DNA of 44,811 nt, from contig JAPPGB010000149.1 of NCBI GenBank assembly GCA_028821475.1, positions 1 through 44,811 of the forward strand, read 5' to 3'. Made by a program: the position numbers and the translations under genes. Source of the DNA: Spirochaetaceae bacterium. Its GTDB lineage: Bacteria; Spirochaetota; Spirochaetia; SZUA-6; Bin103. Shown here piece by piece: positions 1-8,365 of this stretch. The notes under the pieces were generated by a model. The model saw only the letters and a program-made list of their open reading frames with translations, searched no databases and was not told where the DNA came from. Within the stretch, counting starts at the first letter, position 1. Every line of letters starts with the position of its first letter.

Positions 1-1
1 C

Positions 2-172
2 GCCGCCGGCCGCACCGCACCGGCGCGCGCTGCCGCCGAGCGCGCCTGCGCCCTGCACCGCTGTCCCGAGTCGCTCGCCGTGCGCGCCGTGGTCGCGCTG
101 CAGGAACGCGACTTCGTCCTGGCGCTGCGCCTCTGGTCCGAACGCCGCACCCTCGCCGGCGACTGCGACTGA
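2..172 (+). CDS. Partial CDS, C-terminal end of an unrecognised protein
   Basis: An open frame runs in from the left edge and stops at TGA 170-172, giving about 56 residues that end in LAGDCD. The segment is rich in Ala, Arg and Leu and reads like an amphipathic helical tail (AVVALQERDFVLALRLW). I recognise no family. It could also be a chance frame, since GC-rich DNA is often open. Confidence 0.3.
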   Translation, partial: AAGRTAPARAAAERACALHRCPESLAVRAVVALQERDFVLALRLWSERRTLAGDCD

Positions 173-210
173 CACCTCGACATGTCCGGCCTCCCGGTCA
201 CCTCGGCTAG

Positions 211-291
211 GACGACCCGCTCTTCGACGAGTGGCAGCGGGCAATCAGCGACAACAGACGTATCGTCGACGATAGCGACGAAGGAGTTTGA
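211..291 (+). pseudogene. C-terminal remnant of a VapB-type antitoxin
   Basis: The frame from 211 (immediately after an in-frame TAG at 208-210) to TGA 289-291 reads DDPLFDEWQRAISDNRR and so on. This is the acidic, Trp-containing tail usual at the end of small antitoxins encoded just before PIN toxins. Nothing upstream restores the DNA-binding N-terminus. The stop overlaps the TTG start of the following PIN fragment (TTGA), the coupling expected in an intact vapBC operon. Assignment rests on this tail plus the partner. Confidence 0.5.
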
Positions 292-479
292 CCTCGTACG
301 TACTCGACACCGACACGCTGTCGCTGCTGCAACGGGGCAATGCCACCGTGGGAGCACGGTTTGGCCAGTACGACGCCGACGAGTCGCAACGACATTCATC
401 GTCGATGAATCGCCGAGCGCTCGGAGCCGTCTTGCCGCGCCGGCGCCAGCCCGCGGTGGGGCCGCGGCGCAGCGACTGA
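288..479 (+). pseudogene. Frameshifted VapC-like PIN-domain toxin remnant
   Basis: From the TTG at 288 the frame gives YVLDTDTLSLLQRGN, the first strand and helix of a VapC PIN ribonuclease with its first catalytic Asp (LDTDTLS). Similarity then jumps frame near 384: the +1 frame reads VATTFIVDE, matching the next PIN strand, which ends in the conserved acidic residue. One missing G in GAGGTC would explain the jump. After about 410 no single frame looks like PIN. The toxin is therefore dead, and its antitoxin is also only a fragment. Confidence 0.6.
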
Positions 480-589
480 CCGTGGCACGGCGCGGGCCGT
501 CCGGCAGCGGGAATCATTCGCGCGTCAGGCTGCCGCCGTTTGCCCTCGTTCGGGTTGCCGACTAATCTGAAATCGGGGAGGGTCTGACG

Positions 590-2983
590 ATGGCCGACGT
601 GGACGTTGCCTACAATGAAGACCAGGCGCCGCTTGAAGCGTTGCTGCGCTCGATTGACCGGCCGGGAGACTATTGCACCGAGGGCCGCATGTTCGTGCCG
701 ATGCCGCTGGTGGAAGTCGACGGGGCCGGGCCGCTTTCCTTTCCCATCACCGCGCAGCAGGCGCACGCGCTGACCGCCGCCGCGGCGCCGGCGCCTTTCG
801 GCCGCGGCGAGCAGACGCTTGTGGATCCTTCCGTCCGCGCCTGCCGGCAGATCGACGCGGCCCGTCTGCGCGTGGCCGGAGGCGCATGGCGCGACACCCT
901 GCAGCGGTTGGTCGTCCGCGCCGCCGCCGGACTCGGCTGCGCGCCCGAGCGCACCCGCGCGCATCTGTACAAGTTGCTGATCTACGAGCGCGATGGGTTC
1001 TTCGCCGCCCACCGGGACACCGAGAAGGAGGACGGAATGGTCGCCACCCTGGTGCTGTCGTTGCCGGTGGCGGGCGCGGGAGGCGAACTGATCATCCGCC
1101 ATCAGCGGCGCGAGACGGTCGTCGATCTGCGCGCCGAGGAGCCCTCCGAGATCGCCTTCGCCGCCTTCTACGCGGACTGCGTGCACGAGGTGCGGCCGGT
1201 CACCGCCGGCCACCGAATCGTCCTGGTCTACAATCTGACGCTGCAGGACAGCGGTCCGTCGTTGCCGACCGCCCCCGACTTCGGCTCCCAGGAGGAGCAG
1301 ATCAGCGCGCTCCTCGCTCGCTGGGAAGCGGCCGCCGCCGCCGGCGACAAGCTGGTGTGGCTGCTGGAGCACGACTACAGCGAGGCGGGGCTGTCGTTCG
1401 ACGGGCTGAAGAACACCGACGCCGCGGTGGGCGGCGTGCTGGCGCGAGCGGCGCGGCGGGCGCAGCATGCGCTGTTTGCGGCGATCCTGCGTATCGAGGA
1501 GTTCGGCTACGCGGACGAGTCAGGCGGCTTTCCCGACTGGCGTGATGATGACGACGATTGGGAGATGGAGGAGGTGTTCTCTTCCACCCAGGCGCTGGAC
1601 GGCTGGGTCGCCCCCGACGGGACCCGGCCCGGCTTCGACGAGCTTCCTCTGCTGCCGGGAGAATTGCTGCCGGAGGGGGCGTTGGAAAGCGCGCAGCCGG
1701 AGGATCAGCAGGCGACCGTGACCGGCAACGAAGGCGTCGAGCTGTCGCGCTCCTATCGGCGCGCGGCATTGGTTCTGTGGCCCGCGGCGCGCACCGTGGC
1801 GACGCTTGCCCGCGGCGGCATCGACGGCGCCGTCACCTACGTCGCCGAGGAGCTTGAGCTCGCCGATCCCGGGGCGCCTCCTGGTCGGCGCCTGCTCGGC
1901 TTGGCCGCGCAACTGATCGACGCTTGGCCGGCATCCGGGCGGGGAGGGGCTCGCAACGCCTGCCGGGCCGCGCTGCGCCTGCTGCGCCAACTGGGCGATG
2001 ACGCCACCACCCGGCGCTTCCTGCGCGAGGTCGCCACGCCGAACTACGGGAGCGGCGACAACGACGAGCTGCTGGCGACGGCGGCATCGGCCGGACCGGC
2101 TACGCTGCATGCCTGGCTGCCGGAGTTCGTAGCCACCAATGTCCCGCGCCAGCCGGAGGCCGCACTCGACCTGTTGTGGCGCCTGTGCGGGCGCGAGCAG
2201 TCGCCGGCCGACGGGGAGGCGCCACGGCGCTCCCCACTGGAAACCGCGGCGCGTGCCGCCTGCGCCGCGTTCCCGGCGGCGGTGGCCTCGGCTACGGCGG
2301 CCGAGCCGCCGGCCCGGCGCGGCACGGCCCGACCGCTGAGCGCACAGGCCATCCGCTCCCTGCTGTTGGTCACTTGGCGCTTCGGGCTGGCCGCGGAGGC
2401 GGAGGCGGCCGCCCGGCTGCTCGTGGAGCAACCCGCGGCGGCGACCCCGCGGCGGGCGCTGCCAACGGCGTTGGCGGAGACGGCGGAGGTCTGCGGCATG
2501 GCCGGCGGCGCCTCGGCGCCCGCCGGGTTCGCCGTGCTGTGGCGGCATGCCGCGTCGAGCCTGCTGGCGCGCAGCGCGCAGCCGCCGGAGGAACCCGCCG
2601 ACTGGGTGATGGCAGCCAGAATCCCATGCAGTTGTCCGCATTGCCGACGCCTGCAAGCGTTCTGCGACGATCCGACGGCTGTCACGTTGCGGCTTCCGTT
2701 GCGCAAGGAGTTGCGCCGCCACGTCCATGGCGTCATCGACGGCCTCGGGCTCGACATCCGCCACCAGACCGAGCGCACGGGCAGACCGTACACGCTGGTA
2801 TGCACCAAGACCCGCGGCGCCTGGCAGCGGCGGTGCGCCCAGTATGCCGAAGACATTGCCCACCTGCGGCTGCTGGCCGTTGCCGCGCCCTCCAGCGGCG
2901 CCGCCGCCGACGGCTGCGCCGGCGACCTGCGGCAAGTGCAGGCGGCGCTCACCCGTAGCGCCGCCGCCGCGCCCGCGTCATGA
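590..2983 (+). CDS. 2OG-Fe(II) oxygenase-domain protein, 797 aa
   Basis: The ATG at 590 follows a good ribosome site (GGGGAGGG, 575-582). Residues about 120-220 form a 2-oxoglutarate/Fe(II) dioxygenase core of the prolyl-4-hydroxylase type. The first iron ligands are in HRDTEK (H141, D143), the distal His is H199 in CVHEV, and the 2OG-binding Arg is R209 in GHR. The remaining 550 residues are Ala/Arg-rich and probably helical, with a Cys/His cluster near 680 (CSCPHC) that may bind zinc. The substrate is unknown. Large proteins with an N-terminal oxygenase and a long helical tail exist in environmental bacteria, usually unstudied. The gene looks intact although it sits among decayed defence genes. 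Confidence 0.8.
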   Translation: MADVDVAYNEDQAPLEALLRSIDRPGDYCTEGRMFVPMPLVEVDGAGPLSFPITAQQAHALTAAAAPAPFGRGEQTLVDPSVRACRQIDAARLRVAGGAWRDTLQRLVVRAAAGLGCAPERTRAHLYKLLIYERDGFFAAHRDTEKEDGMVATLVLSLPVAGAGGELIIRHQRRETVVDLRAEEPSEIAFAAFYADCVHEVRPVTAGHRIVLVYNLTLQDSGPSLPTAPDFGSQEEQISALLARWEAAAAAGDKLVWLLEHDYSEAGLSFDGLKNTDAAVGGVLARAARRAQHALFAAILRIEEFGYADESGGFPDWRDDDDDWEMEEVFSSTQALDGWVAPDGTRPGFDELPLLPGELLPEGALESAQPEDQQATVTGNEGVELSRSYRRAALVLWPAARTVATLARGGIDGAVTYVAEELELADPGAPPGRRLLGLAAQLIDAWPASGRGGARNACRAALRLLRQLGDDATTRRFLREVATPNYGSGDNDELLATAASAGPATLHAWLPEFVATNVPRQPEAALDLLWRLCGREQSPADGEAPRRSPLETAARAACAAFPAAVASATAAEPPARRGTARPLSAQAIRSLLLVTWRFGLAAEAEAAARLLVEQPAAATPRRALPTALAETAEVCGMAGGASAPAGFAVLWRHAASSLLARSAQPPEEPADWVMAARIPCSCPHCRRLQAFCDDPTAVTLRLPLRKELRRHVHGVIDGLGLDIRHQTERTGRPYTLVCTKTRGAWQRRCAQYAEDIAHLRLLAVAAPSSGAAADGCAGDLRQVQAALTRSAAAAPAS

Positions 2984-3130
2984 CCGGAGGCGAGTCCGGC
3001 GCGTGGCCAACAACGGAGCCGGATAGCGGCCTTCATCCCAACGACAACGTCGCTGGGAAGCAGATCGTCATCTGAGCGATGCAAGGAGCCGCCGCGTACG
3101 TACGCGCGGCGGTACGTTATCATCGTCCGT

Positions 3131-3457
3131 GTGAAGCTGGAGGACCTGCAGGCCACCGCCGCCGTGCGCGGCATCCTGACCGATGGCGTGGTCACGGTAG
3201 TGAGTGTGCGTTGGTTCGGGTCCGATGCGCTGGAGCTCACCTATCGCGGGGCGCGCGGGGAGCTGGGCAGCGAGATCCTCTACCGCGACGACGAAGCGCC
3301 CGACGACTACCGCCTGGCCATCGTCGAATTCCTCGACGGCGACGGCCACCGCGTCCACTACGTTCGCCACCCCTTCCACCGCGAACCAGACTTCGGCGCC
3401 AACAGCGTCAACTACTCGTTAAAGGAACTGCTTTCGCGGGCTGAGCCACCACACTGA
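3131..3457 (+). pseudogene. Collapsed helicase/DUF3883 gene: N-terminus joined to C-terminus
   Basis: The frame starts at GTG 3131 and encodes 108 residues. The first ~58 (MKLEDLQATAAVRGI through the LYRDDE stretch) resemble the opening segment of large SNF2-type helicases from restriction-like loci. From about residue 60 the sequence (DYRLAIVEF, then HYVRHPFHREPDF and SVNYSLKELL) resembles the DUF3883 end of such proteins. The whole helicase body, roughly a thousand residues in the family, is absent and the two ends are fused in frame. It may be translated, but cannot be a helicase. The family assignment is from remembered family patterns, not an alignment. Confidence 0.5.
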
Positions 3458-3605
3458 GCCCCCTTGGGCGGCTCAACGGCTCACCAAGAGACTTAGGAGT
3501 TTCCCACCGGAAGTTACGATGCCACTGCCGGAAGGACGCGAGCCAGGACCGCTGCCCGTACCTCGTTATATACTGGTATCGTTGATCCGACCCCAACTTC
3601 GATGC

Positions 3606-4412
3606 TTACGGCCAGCGCGTAGGGCACGGGCTGCGTGAACTCTCCGGCAGTTCGCGGGCTCCGATACGAACTAGGAGGTCGCCGCCGTCAACATAGGGGG
3701 TAGCTCGACTGCCTTCCCTTCGATCATGGTACACGGTGCCGCGGTCAATCGCCATGTGATGGGGCTGCATCTTGGATTGTTCTACGCCAAGCGAGAACTT
3801 CGGGTCACCACCAGGCTTTGCCTCCAGGGCGACCATTCGATAGCTCTGGTGACGGGGATTGATCGGGCCGAACCACGCGACGGTGACAGTGACAGAACGA
3901 GGCTCGACAACTCGCTCCAGACTCGGTGGCAGCGGTAAGCGAAAGAGGCTCGCGGTGCCCGGTTTGATCTCACCATAACCGACCAGAGTGACCCGTTCGG
4001 CGGTGCATTCCAGGATTCGGGTGGTATCGAGTACGCCATAGCCGACGAAGCGGCTGACGTTGTCCTTCTTCGAGTAGTGCTCTGTACCGGATAGCCCATC
4101 GAGCAACGCAGCATCGTCTCCCCAGGCGGAGGCATGGACCAATAGCGCCTTGACGATTAGCGGCAAGTATTCGGGTGGAGTATCGGCAAGCATGGAACCG
4201 TCGTCTTCGTCCATCAGCGCATCCAGGACCATATGTCCGGCCCGTGTTGCAAGTGCTGTGGCAGCGCTTGTCCCCCAGGTCAACGCCGTTTTGGACAAGC
4301 CGCCAAGCGGGTCGGGAGCGGCAGCCCTGAGACCGAAAGCGCGGCCTGCTTGCCGGGCAGGCTGGACGCGCAGGTGAGGGTTGGTGGATTCGAGGCGTAA
4401 GGTAGTATACAT
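3606..4412 (-). pseudogene. C-terminal fragment of an S8 (subtilisin-like) peptidase
   Basis: This 268-residue frame contains WGTSAATALATR near residue 47, the GTSxA motif that carries the catalytic Ser of S8 subtilases. It is followed by the helix that normally follows that motif and a ~200-residue C-terminal region with beta-rich stretches (VTVTVAWFGPIN). The catalytic Asp and His blocks, normally 150-300 residues upstream, are missing, and a TGA lies directly before the ATG. The product cannot be an active protease. Large S8-family proteins occur in some phage-defence loci, in keeping with the neighbouring relics. It diverges from the ImmA/IrrE gene at 4478. Confidence 0.6.
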
Positions 4413-4477
4413 TCAAGCACCATGATTAGGAATCTGTCAAGTGTCGAAACCGTCACTGTAATCTGGAGTGTGCGCCC

Positions 4478-5542
4478 GTGATTGGTCGCAGGCTCAAGCT
4501 GGCTCGGTCTGCTGCCGGTCTGTCCCTTCGTGCTCTGGAGGGGCGAATCGGCAGCCGGGTGACGGCGCAGGCGATCGGCAAGTATGAGCGCAACGAGTCG
4601 ATGCCGGGGTCCGGCGTGCTCATCGCGTTGGCCAAGGCCCTCGGAGTGTCGGTCGAATATCTCACCAGTAAGCAAGACTTGGCACTTGAGGCCGTCGAGT
4701 TCCGTAAGAAGTCAATCGCGCGTAAGAGCGAGGAAATTATTGTACAAGCAAGAGTTATTGATCTTTTGGAGAGATACATCTCGGTAGAACAACTGCTATC
4801 GCTGTCGAGCGTTGAGTGGGACAAGCCGCGTGGGGCGCCCTATCCGGTGGTTGGCGACCTGTCCGAGGTTGAGCAGGCGGCAATCAGTCTACGCACGCAC
4901 TGGGGTCTCGGACGTAAACCGATCCTGAGCATGGTGGAGCTCTTGGAGGAGTGCGGCGTCAAGGTCCTTGCGTTGGAATTGAGCGACATTGGAGGGTTGA
5001 CCGCGTATGCGCAGCGTGGTGGCGAGAACGTAGGTGCGGTCATAGTTGTAAACCATACGGACTCGGGGGAACGCCAACGGTTCACGCTCTCACACGAGCT
5101 GGGCCACCTGGTTCTGTCGGTCGACGAAGAGGTCGACTCGGAGAAGGCGGCGCACCGGTTCGCGGGAGCGTTCCTGATGCCGGCAGATGCCGTGCGCACC
5201 GAGATCGGCAGACGCCGTACGTCCATCGCCTGGAGCGAGTTGTTCAACCTGAAACGGGTATTCGGCGTGAGCGTGCAGGCGATCGTATACCGGTGCCGCG
5301 ATCTCGCCATTATCAACGAAGCCCTCTACAAGCGGCTATTTCGCGATATTTCGAGGTTTGGATGGCGCACCCGTCCCTACCCGGAGCCGCAGCCGATCGA
5401 GCCGGAGCGTCCCTCTCGCTTCGAGCGCCTCTGCTCTCGCGCCTTGGCCGAGAAGGTGATCTCCGAAGCCAAGGCTGCGGAACTGCTGGGAAAGTCGGTT
5501 CGCGATTTGCACCAGTGGATGGAACAGCCGCCAAGGAATTAG
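4478..5542 (+). CDS. XRE-family regulator with ImmA/IrrE metallopeptidase domain
   Basis: The product has 354 residues from GTG 4478. Residues 1-65 are a helix-turn-helix of the XRE/Cro type (LKLARSAAGLSLRALEGRI, then ALGVSVEYL). Residues about 150-290 are an ImmA/IrrE (COG2856) domain with the zinc motif HELGH at 206-210 and a downstream AHRFAGAFLMPA segment (about 225-236) typical of the family. Such proteins bind DNA and cleave partner repressors or antitoxins, and many act as switches of mobile elements or toxin-antitoxin loci. The C-terminal ~60 residues (ALAEKVISEAKAAELLGKS) look like a second small helical DNA-binding element. No partner gene is intact next to it. It appears complete. 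Confidence 0.85.
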   Translation: MIGRRLKLARSAAGLSLRALEGRIGSRVTAQAIGKYERNESMPGSGVLIALAKALGVSVEYLTSKQDLALEAVEFRKKSIARKSEEIIVQARVIDLLERYISVEQLLSLSSVEWDKPRGAPYPVVGDLSEVEQAAISLRTHWGLGRKPILSMVELLEECGVKVLALELSDIGGLTAYAQRGGENVGAVIVVNHTDSGERQRFTLSHELGHLVLSVDEEVDSEKAAHRFAGAFLMPADAVRTEIGRRRTSIAWSELFNLKRVFGVSVQAIVYRCRDLAIINEALYKRLFRDISRFGWRTRPYPEPQPIEPERPSRFERLCSRALAEKVISEAKAAELLGKSVRDLHQWMEQPPRN

Positions 5543-5586
5543 TAGGTAGCCACCGAGTTGCAGTCCGCACGCCATGATGTCAGTGT

Positions 5587-5988
5587 GTGCGTCTCCGATA
5601 CCGCCGTGCTGACGGGTCTGGACTGCTCGTCAAGCCCGCGGCGGCCCGGATCCAACTGGACAAGGTAGATCCACCGCTACCGCCGCCGAACGGCAATGGT
5701 CCGGTTCTCCCACCCCCACCCCCACCCCCACCGCCGCCGCCGCCTCGTCGGCTGCTAACGCGCTTTCACGGTGCCGTGGCGCTCGATGCCACCCGCGTCG
5801 GCCGCGACGCCAGCCAGATCGCCGATGAGGTGATCGCCCATCTCGCCGGGCTGATAGGGGCCAAAGTGACGGTGACGCTGGAAGTCGAAGCCGAGATCCC
5901 GGACGGCGCTCCCGAACACGTCGTGCGTACGGTCACCGAGAACAGCCGCACGCTCAACTTCACCGATCAAGGGTTCGAACGCGAGTAG
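5587..5988 (+). pseudogene. C-terminal remnant of a DUF499-type ATPase
   Basis: The 133-residue frame has a proline-only linker (about 5707-5745) followed by FHGAVALDATRVGRDASQI, EVIAHLAGL and HVVRTVTENSRTLNF. This resembles the extreme C-terminal domain of long DUF499 AAA-type ATPases found in restriction-like and phage-defence islands. The ATPase body is missing, and the GTG used as start is only the first available codon. The gene lies 44 bp after the ImmA/IrrE gene. It is best read as a deletion relic; the domain name comes from pattern memory. Confidence 0.5.
5702..5750 (+). repeat. C-rich simple repeat encoding a polyproline linker
   Basis: A run of CCCCCA and then CCG units encodes about a dozen consecutive prolines between the N-terminal scrap and the C-terminal domain of the DUF499-like relic. 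It is slippage-prone DNA. Confidence 0.8.
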
Positions 5989-6083
5989 ATGCCGGATTGA
6001 CAAGTCAGGTACAGTGAGCGACGCGAGTACTGCGCCTGCGTCCATAGAAGCGACATTCGTGCGGGCACGGCTCGGCTGGTCAA

Positions 6084-6257
6084 TTGAGCAGAGTTGTCTT
6101 CTTGTTGGAAAAATACTCCATGGCAGTCCTGCTTGAAGGGTTATTGCCCCGCATATGGTCCATCCACTCTTCGCCGGCCACGGACGCCCGGGGCCGCCGA
6201 CCGTGGTTGTGCTCCCCGTGTCCCGGCGCTGGAGGTCAGAACAGCGCGCGCCGGTAG
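6084..6257 (+). pseudogene. N-terminal remnant of a DUF4276 protein
   Basis: From the TTG at 6084 the frame reads SRVVFLLEKYSMAVLLEGLLPRI, close to the first strand and helix of DUF4276 proteins, which are usually paired with an AAA ATPase in defence-like operons. The similarity ends near 6150 and the frame then runs through unrelated sequence to a TAG near 6255. Only about 23 residues of the domain remain. Assignment rests on the characteristic LLE..SM.VLLEGLLPR pattern. Confidence 0.45.
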
Positions 6258-6460
6258 GGGCGGCGCATCGCCCGATCCCGGGTCACAAGGAGCGCCGCAG
6301 CGGCGGAAGCATTGGCGGTGATCAACCGGTCGAACGGATCCCGTGTCCACGTCTGCAACAGTGCGGCGCCCACGATGGAAGCTGTCGGCAGCGTGCACAT
6401 CTGCAGGCCGATGCGATCTTGCAGGTAGCCGAGCACGACCGCTGCCGCAGGAGCGGGCGG
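6236..6460 (-). pseudogene. C-terminal remnant of a second PIN-domain (VapC-like) toxin
   Basis: The minus frame ends with LQTWTRDPFDRLITANA followed by ALLVTRDRAM. This is the C-terminal half of PIN toxins, including the acidic pair in TRDPFD and the VTRD strand. About 60-70 N-terminal residues are missing. The frame runs upstream into the PD-(D/E)XK gene on the other strand, which has replaced them. It belongs to a different VapC subgroup from the remnant at 288, so the two are not halves of one gene. Confidence 0.6.
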
Positions 6461-7338
6461 CGCGGCCGGAGCCGGCCGCGGCGCCCGGTGAGCCGCCGTC
6501 CGGTGAGCTGCTCACGGTGCGGCGGGTGGACTTCGCGGCCACCGTGCGGACCGCTTCCGGCGACCGCCTGCGCGTGTTGGTGGAGGTGCAGAAGGCGCGC
6601 TTCACCGACGAGATCATGCGCTTCCGCGAGTACCTGGGCCGCCACTACGCGGACCGGGACTACGACCAGGGGCCGGACGGGCGCCGCCACCACCGGCCGC
6701 TACGGACGATCTACATCCTGGGCGAGTGTCTGCCGCGCACCGAGGCGACGGTGCTGAAGGTGTCGCGCGAGTACCTGGACGCGATCACCGGTGAGCGGCT
6801 GGCGGAGCGGGAAGAGTTCGTGGAGGCGCTGAGCCACGACTGCTGGGTGGTGCAGGTGCCGCGGCTGGCGTCGCGGCGGCACAGCGACCTGGAGCGGCTG
6901 CTGAGCGTGTTCGACCAGGCGTTGCAGGTGCCCGGCAACCGAAAGCTGCTGGAGGTGGGCGAGCGGCAAGTGCCGGAGCGCTACGTGCCGGTGTTGCGGC
7001 GCTTGGAGGGCGCAGCGGCGAGCGTGGAGGTGGCGGATTCGATGGCGCTGGAGGACGAGGTGTCGGAGACCTGGGGGCGCATGAAGCGGGAGATCGCTGC
7101 GAAGGATGCGACCCTGGCGCGGGAACGGGCGGAGCATAACGCGGCGCTGGCGCGGGTACGAGCGGAGGGCGCAGCGGCGCTGGCAGAGAGGGATGCGGCC
7201 CTGGCGCGGGAACGGGCGGAGCGCGAGGCGGCCCAGGAGCGCGCGGCCCGGCCCGGGCTGCCCGGTAGACCCTCACGCCAACTGACCGCAATCAGGGGGA
7301 CCTTCGGAGGAGCTGCGCTGCCGCCACCTGGTTCTTGA
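6460..7338 (+). CDS. N-truncated Rpn-like PD-(D/E)XK nuclease with coiled-coil tail
   Basis: The conserved part begins around 6490 (LLTVRRVDFAATV). It shows a PD-(D/E)XK-like core: Asp in RVDF, then LRVLVEVQKA with the ExQ pair, then FREYLGRHY and RPLRTIYILGE. This matches the Rpn / PD-(D/E)XK transposase-like family, whose members cleave DNA. Residues after about 230 are a charged Ala/Arg/Glu coiled coil built from imperfect repeats (LARERAE twice). The first ~50 residues usual in the family are missing: the open frame begins at ATG 6343, but that portion overlaps the antisense PIN relic and looks like noise. The last ~25 residues are also atypical and overlap the stop of the metE-like gene. 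Probably non-functional. Confidence 0.6.
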   Translation, partial: ARPEPAAAPGEPPSGELLTVRRVDFAATVRTASGDRLRVLVEVQKARFTDEIMRFREYLGRHYADRDYDQGPDGRRHHRPLRTIYILGECLPRTEATVLKVSREYLDAITGERLAEREEFVEALSHDCWVVQVPRLASRRHSDLERLLSVFDQALQVPGNRKLLEVGERQVPERYVPVLRRLEGAAASVEVADSMALEDEVSETWGRMKREIAAKDATLARERAEHNAALARVRAEGAAALAERDAALARERAEREAAQERAARPGLPGRPSRQLTAIRGTFGGAALPPPGS

Positions 7339-8365
7339 GCTTGGCGTAGACCTCGTCGATGCTGACCTCCGCCGCCGAGCCGGGTGCAAAGCCGCAGTCG
7401 GGGTTGAGGGTGATGCGCTCGGCGGGCACGTGGCGCAGTGCCTGCTCGACACGGCCTACGATCTCCTCGGGGGAGTCCACCTGCCCCGGGGTCACGCTGA
7501 CACAGCCGAGACCGATCTCCAGGTCGTCGCGCAGCAGGCGCAGCACCTCAACGTCACCCGCCTGGGGTGCAGTGAACTCCATCGTCAGGTGCTGCACGCG
7601 CAGCCGGTTCAACTGGCCGACGATCGGCCCGTACCCGCCGCTGAACACCTCCTCTCCGCGGGCACGCGCCCCCGCACGCCGGCACAGGTGCACGGCGGTG
7701 TGGATCCCTTCGATGCCATCCACTACCTCGTTCACCATGTCGACCGAGAAGTCGGCCGCGCGATCGGCGTCGTCGAAACCGGCACGCACCACGGGGTCCA
7801 CGAACAGGCACAGATGCGGATCGTCGATCTGGGCGATGTCGGCACCGGCGTCGCGGATCAGCTCCAGCTCGCGGCGCAGGATCGGAGCGCAGTCACGAAC
7901 GAATGACTCGCGCGTGGGGTAAGCAGGCGCGGACAGCTCGGCGTCCCACATCCGCTCTCCCAGCAACGCGGGTGCCGGGAGCGTGGCCTTGACCTGCCGG
8001 TCGGTGATGCCGCGCAGGAACGAGATCTCCCCGGCGATGAAACCTGGCTGCTTGGGCGCCAGGCGGTCGACGACTACGGTCCAGGGACGCCCGTCGACGG
8101 GGTTGGTGCCGAGCTCGAAGCCATGGGCGAGCTCGGCAATCACGCCGATGTACGAACGGCGCCGCCACTCTCCGTCAGTCACCACGTCGAGACCGGCGTG
8201 CTCCTGCAGGCGCACGATGTAGCAGACGGCGGCGTCCATCGCCCGCCGGTACTCACCCGCGTCCAGCCGCTCCTCGGCGCCGAGAAGATCGCGCACGAAC
8301 GCGGACCGTGGCATCGATCCAACCACCGAGGTCGTGAAGCGGCTGTGGCCGCTGCTCTGGCTCAT
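7292..8365 (-). CDS. Cobalamin-independent methionine synthase (MetE C-terminal) family protein, 357 aa
   Basis: The ATG at 8365 overlaps the stop of the nucleotidyltransferase gene (ATGA), so the two are co-translated. The protein has only the C-terminal catalytic barrel of the MetE/UROD superfamily: TSVVGSMPR at the start, VTDGEW, the zinc His and Cys in VHLCRRAG, IDDPHL, and a final Cys in LNPDCGFAP. Full MetE is about 750 residues; single-domain 340-380 aa forms are common in environmental bacteria and transfer methyl groups to or from often unknown thiols. It could be a methionine synthase or a catabolic methyltransferase, since no folate-binding N-terminal domain is present. Confidence 0.85.
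   Translation of the reverse strand: MSQSSGHSRFTTSVVGSMPRSAFVRDLLGAEERLDAGEYRRAMDAAVCYIVRLQEHAGLDVVTDGEWRRRSYIGVIAELAHGFELGTNPVDGRPWTVVVDRLAPKQPGFIAGEISFLRGITDRQVKATLPAPALLGERMWDAELSAPAYPTRESFVRDCAPILRRELELIRDAGADIAQIDDPHLCLFVDPVVRAGFDDADRAADFSVDMVNEVVDGIEGIHTAVHLCRRAGARARGEEVFSGGYGPIVGQLNRLRVQHLTMEFTAPQAGDVEVLRLLRDDLEIGLGCVSVTPGQVDSPEEIVGRVEQALRHVPAERITLNPDCGFAPGSAAEVSIDEVYAKLKNQVAAAQLLRRSP

Noticed and set aside
5702-5750. Periodic C-rich DNA as a possible CRISPR or VNTR array
   Set aside because: Units are 5-6 bp without spacers and simply encode prolines in a linker.
6343-7338. Rpn-like gene as evidence for an insertion sequence
   Set aside because: The family is PD-(D/E)XK nuclease-like; no terminal inverted repeats or target duplications were seen around it.
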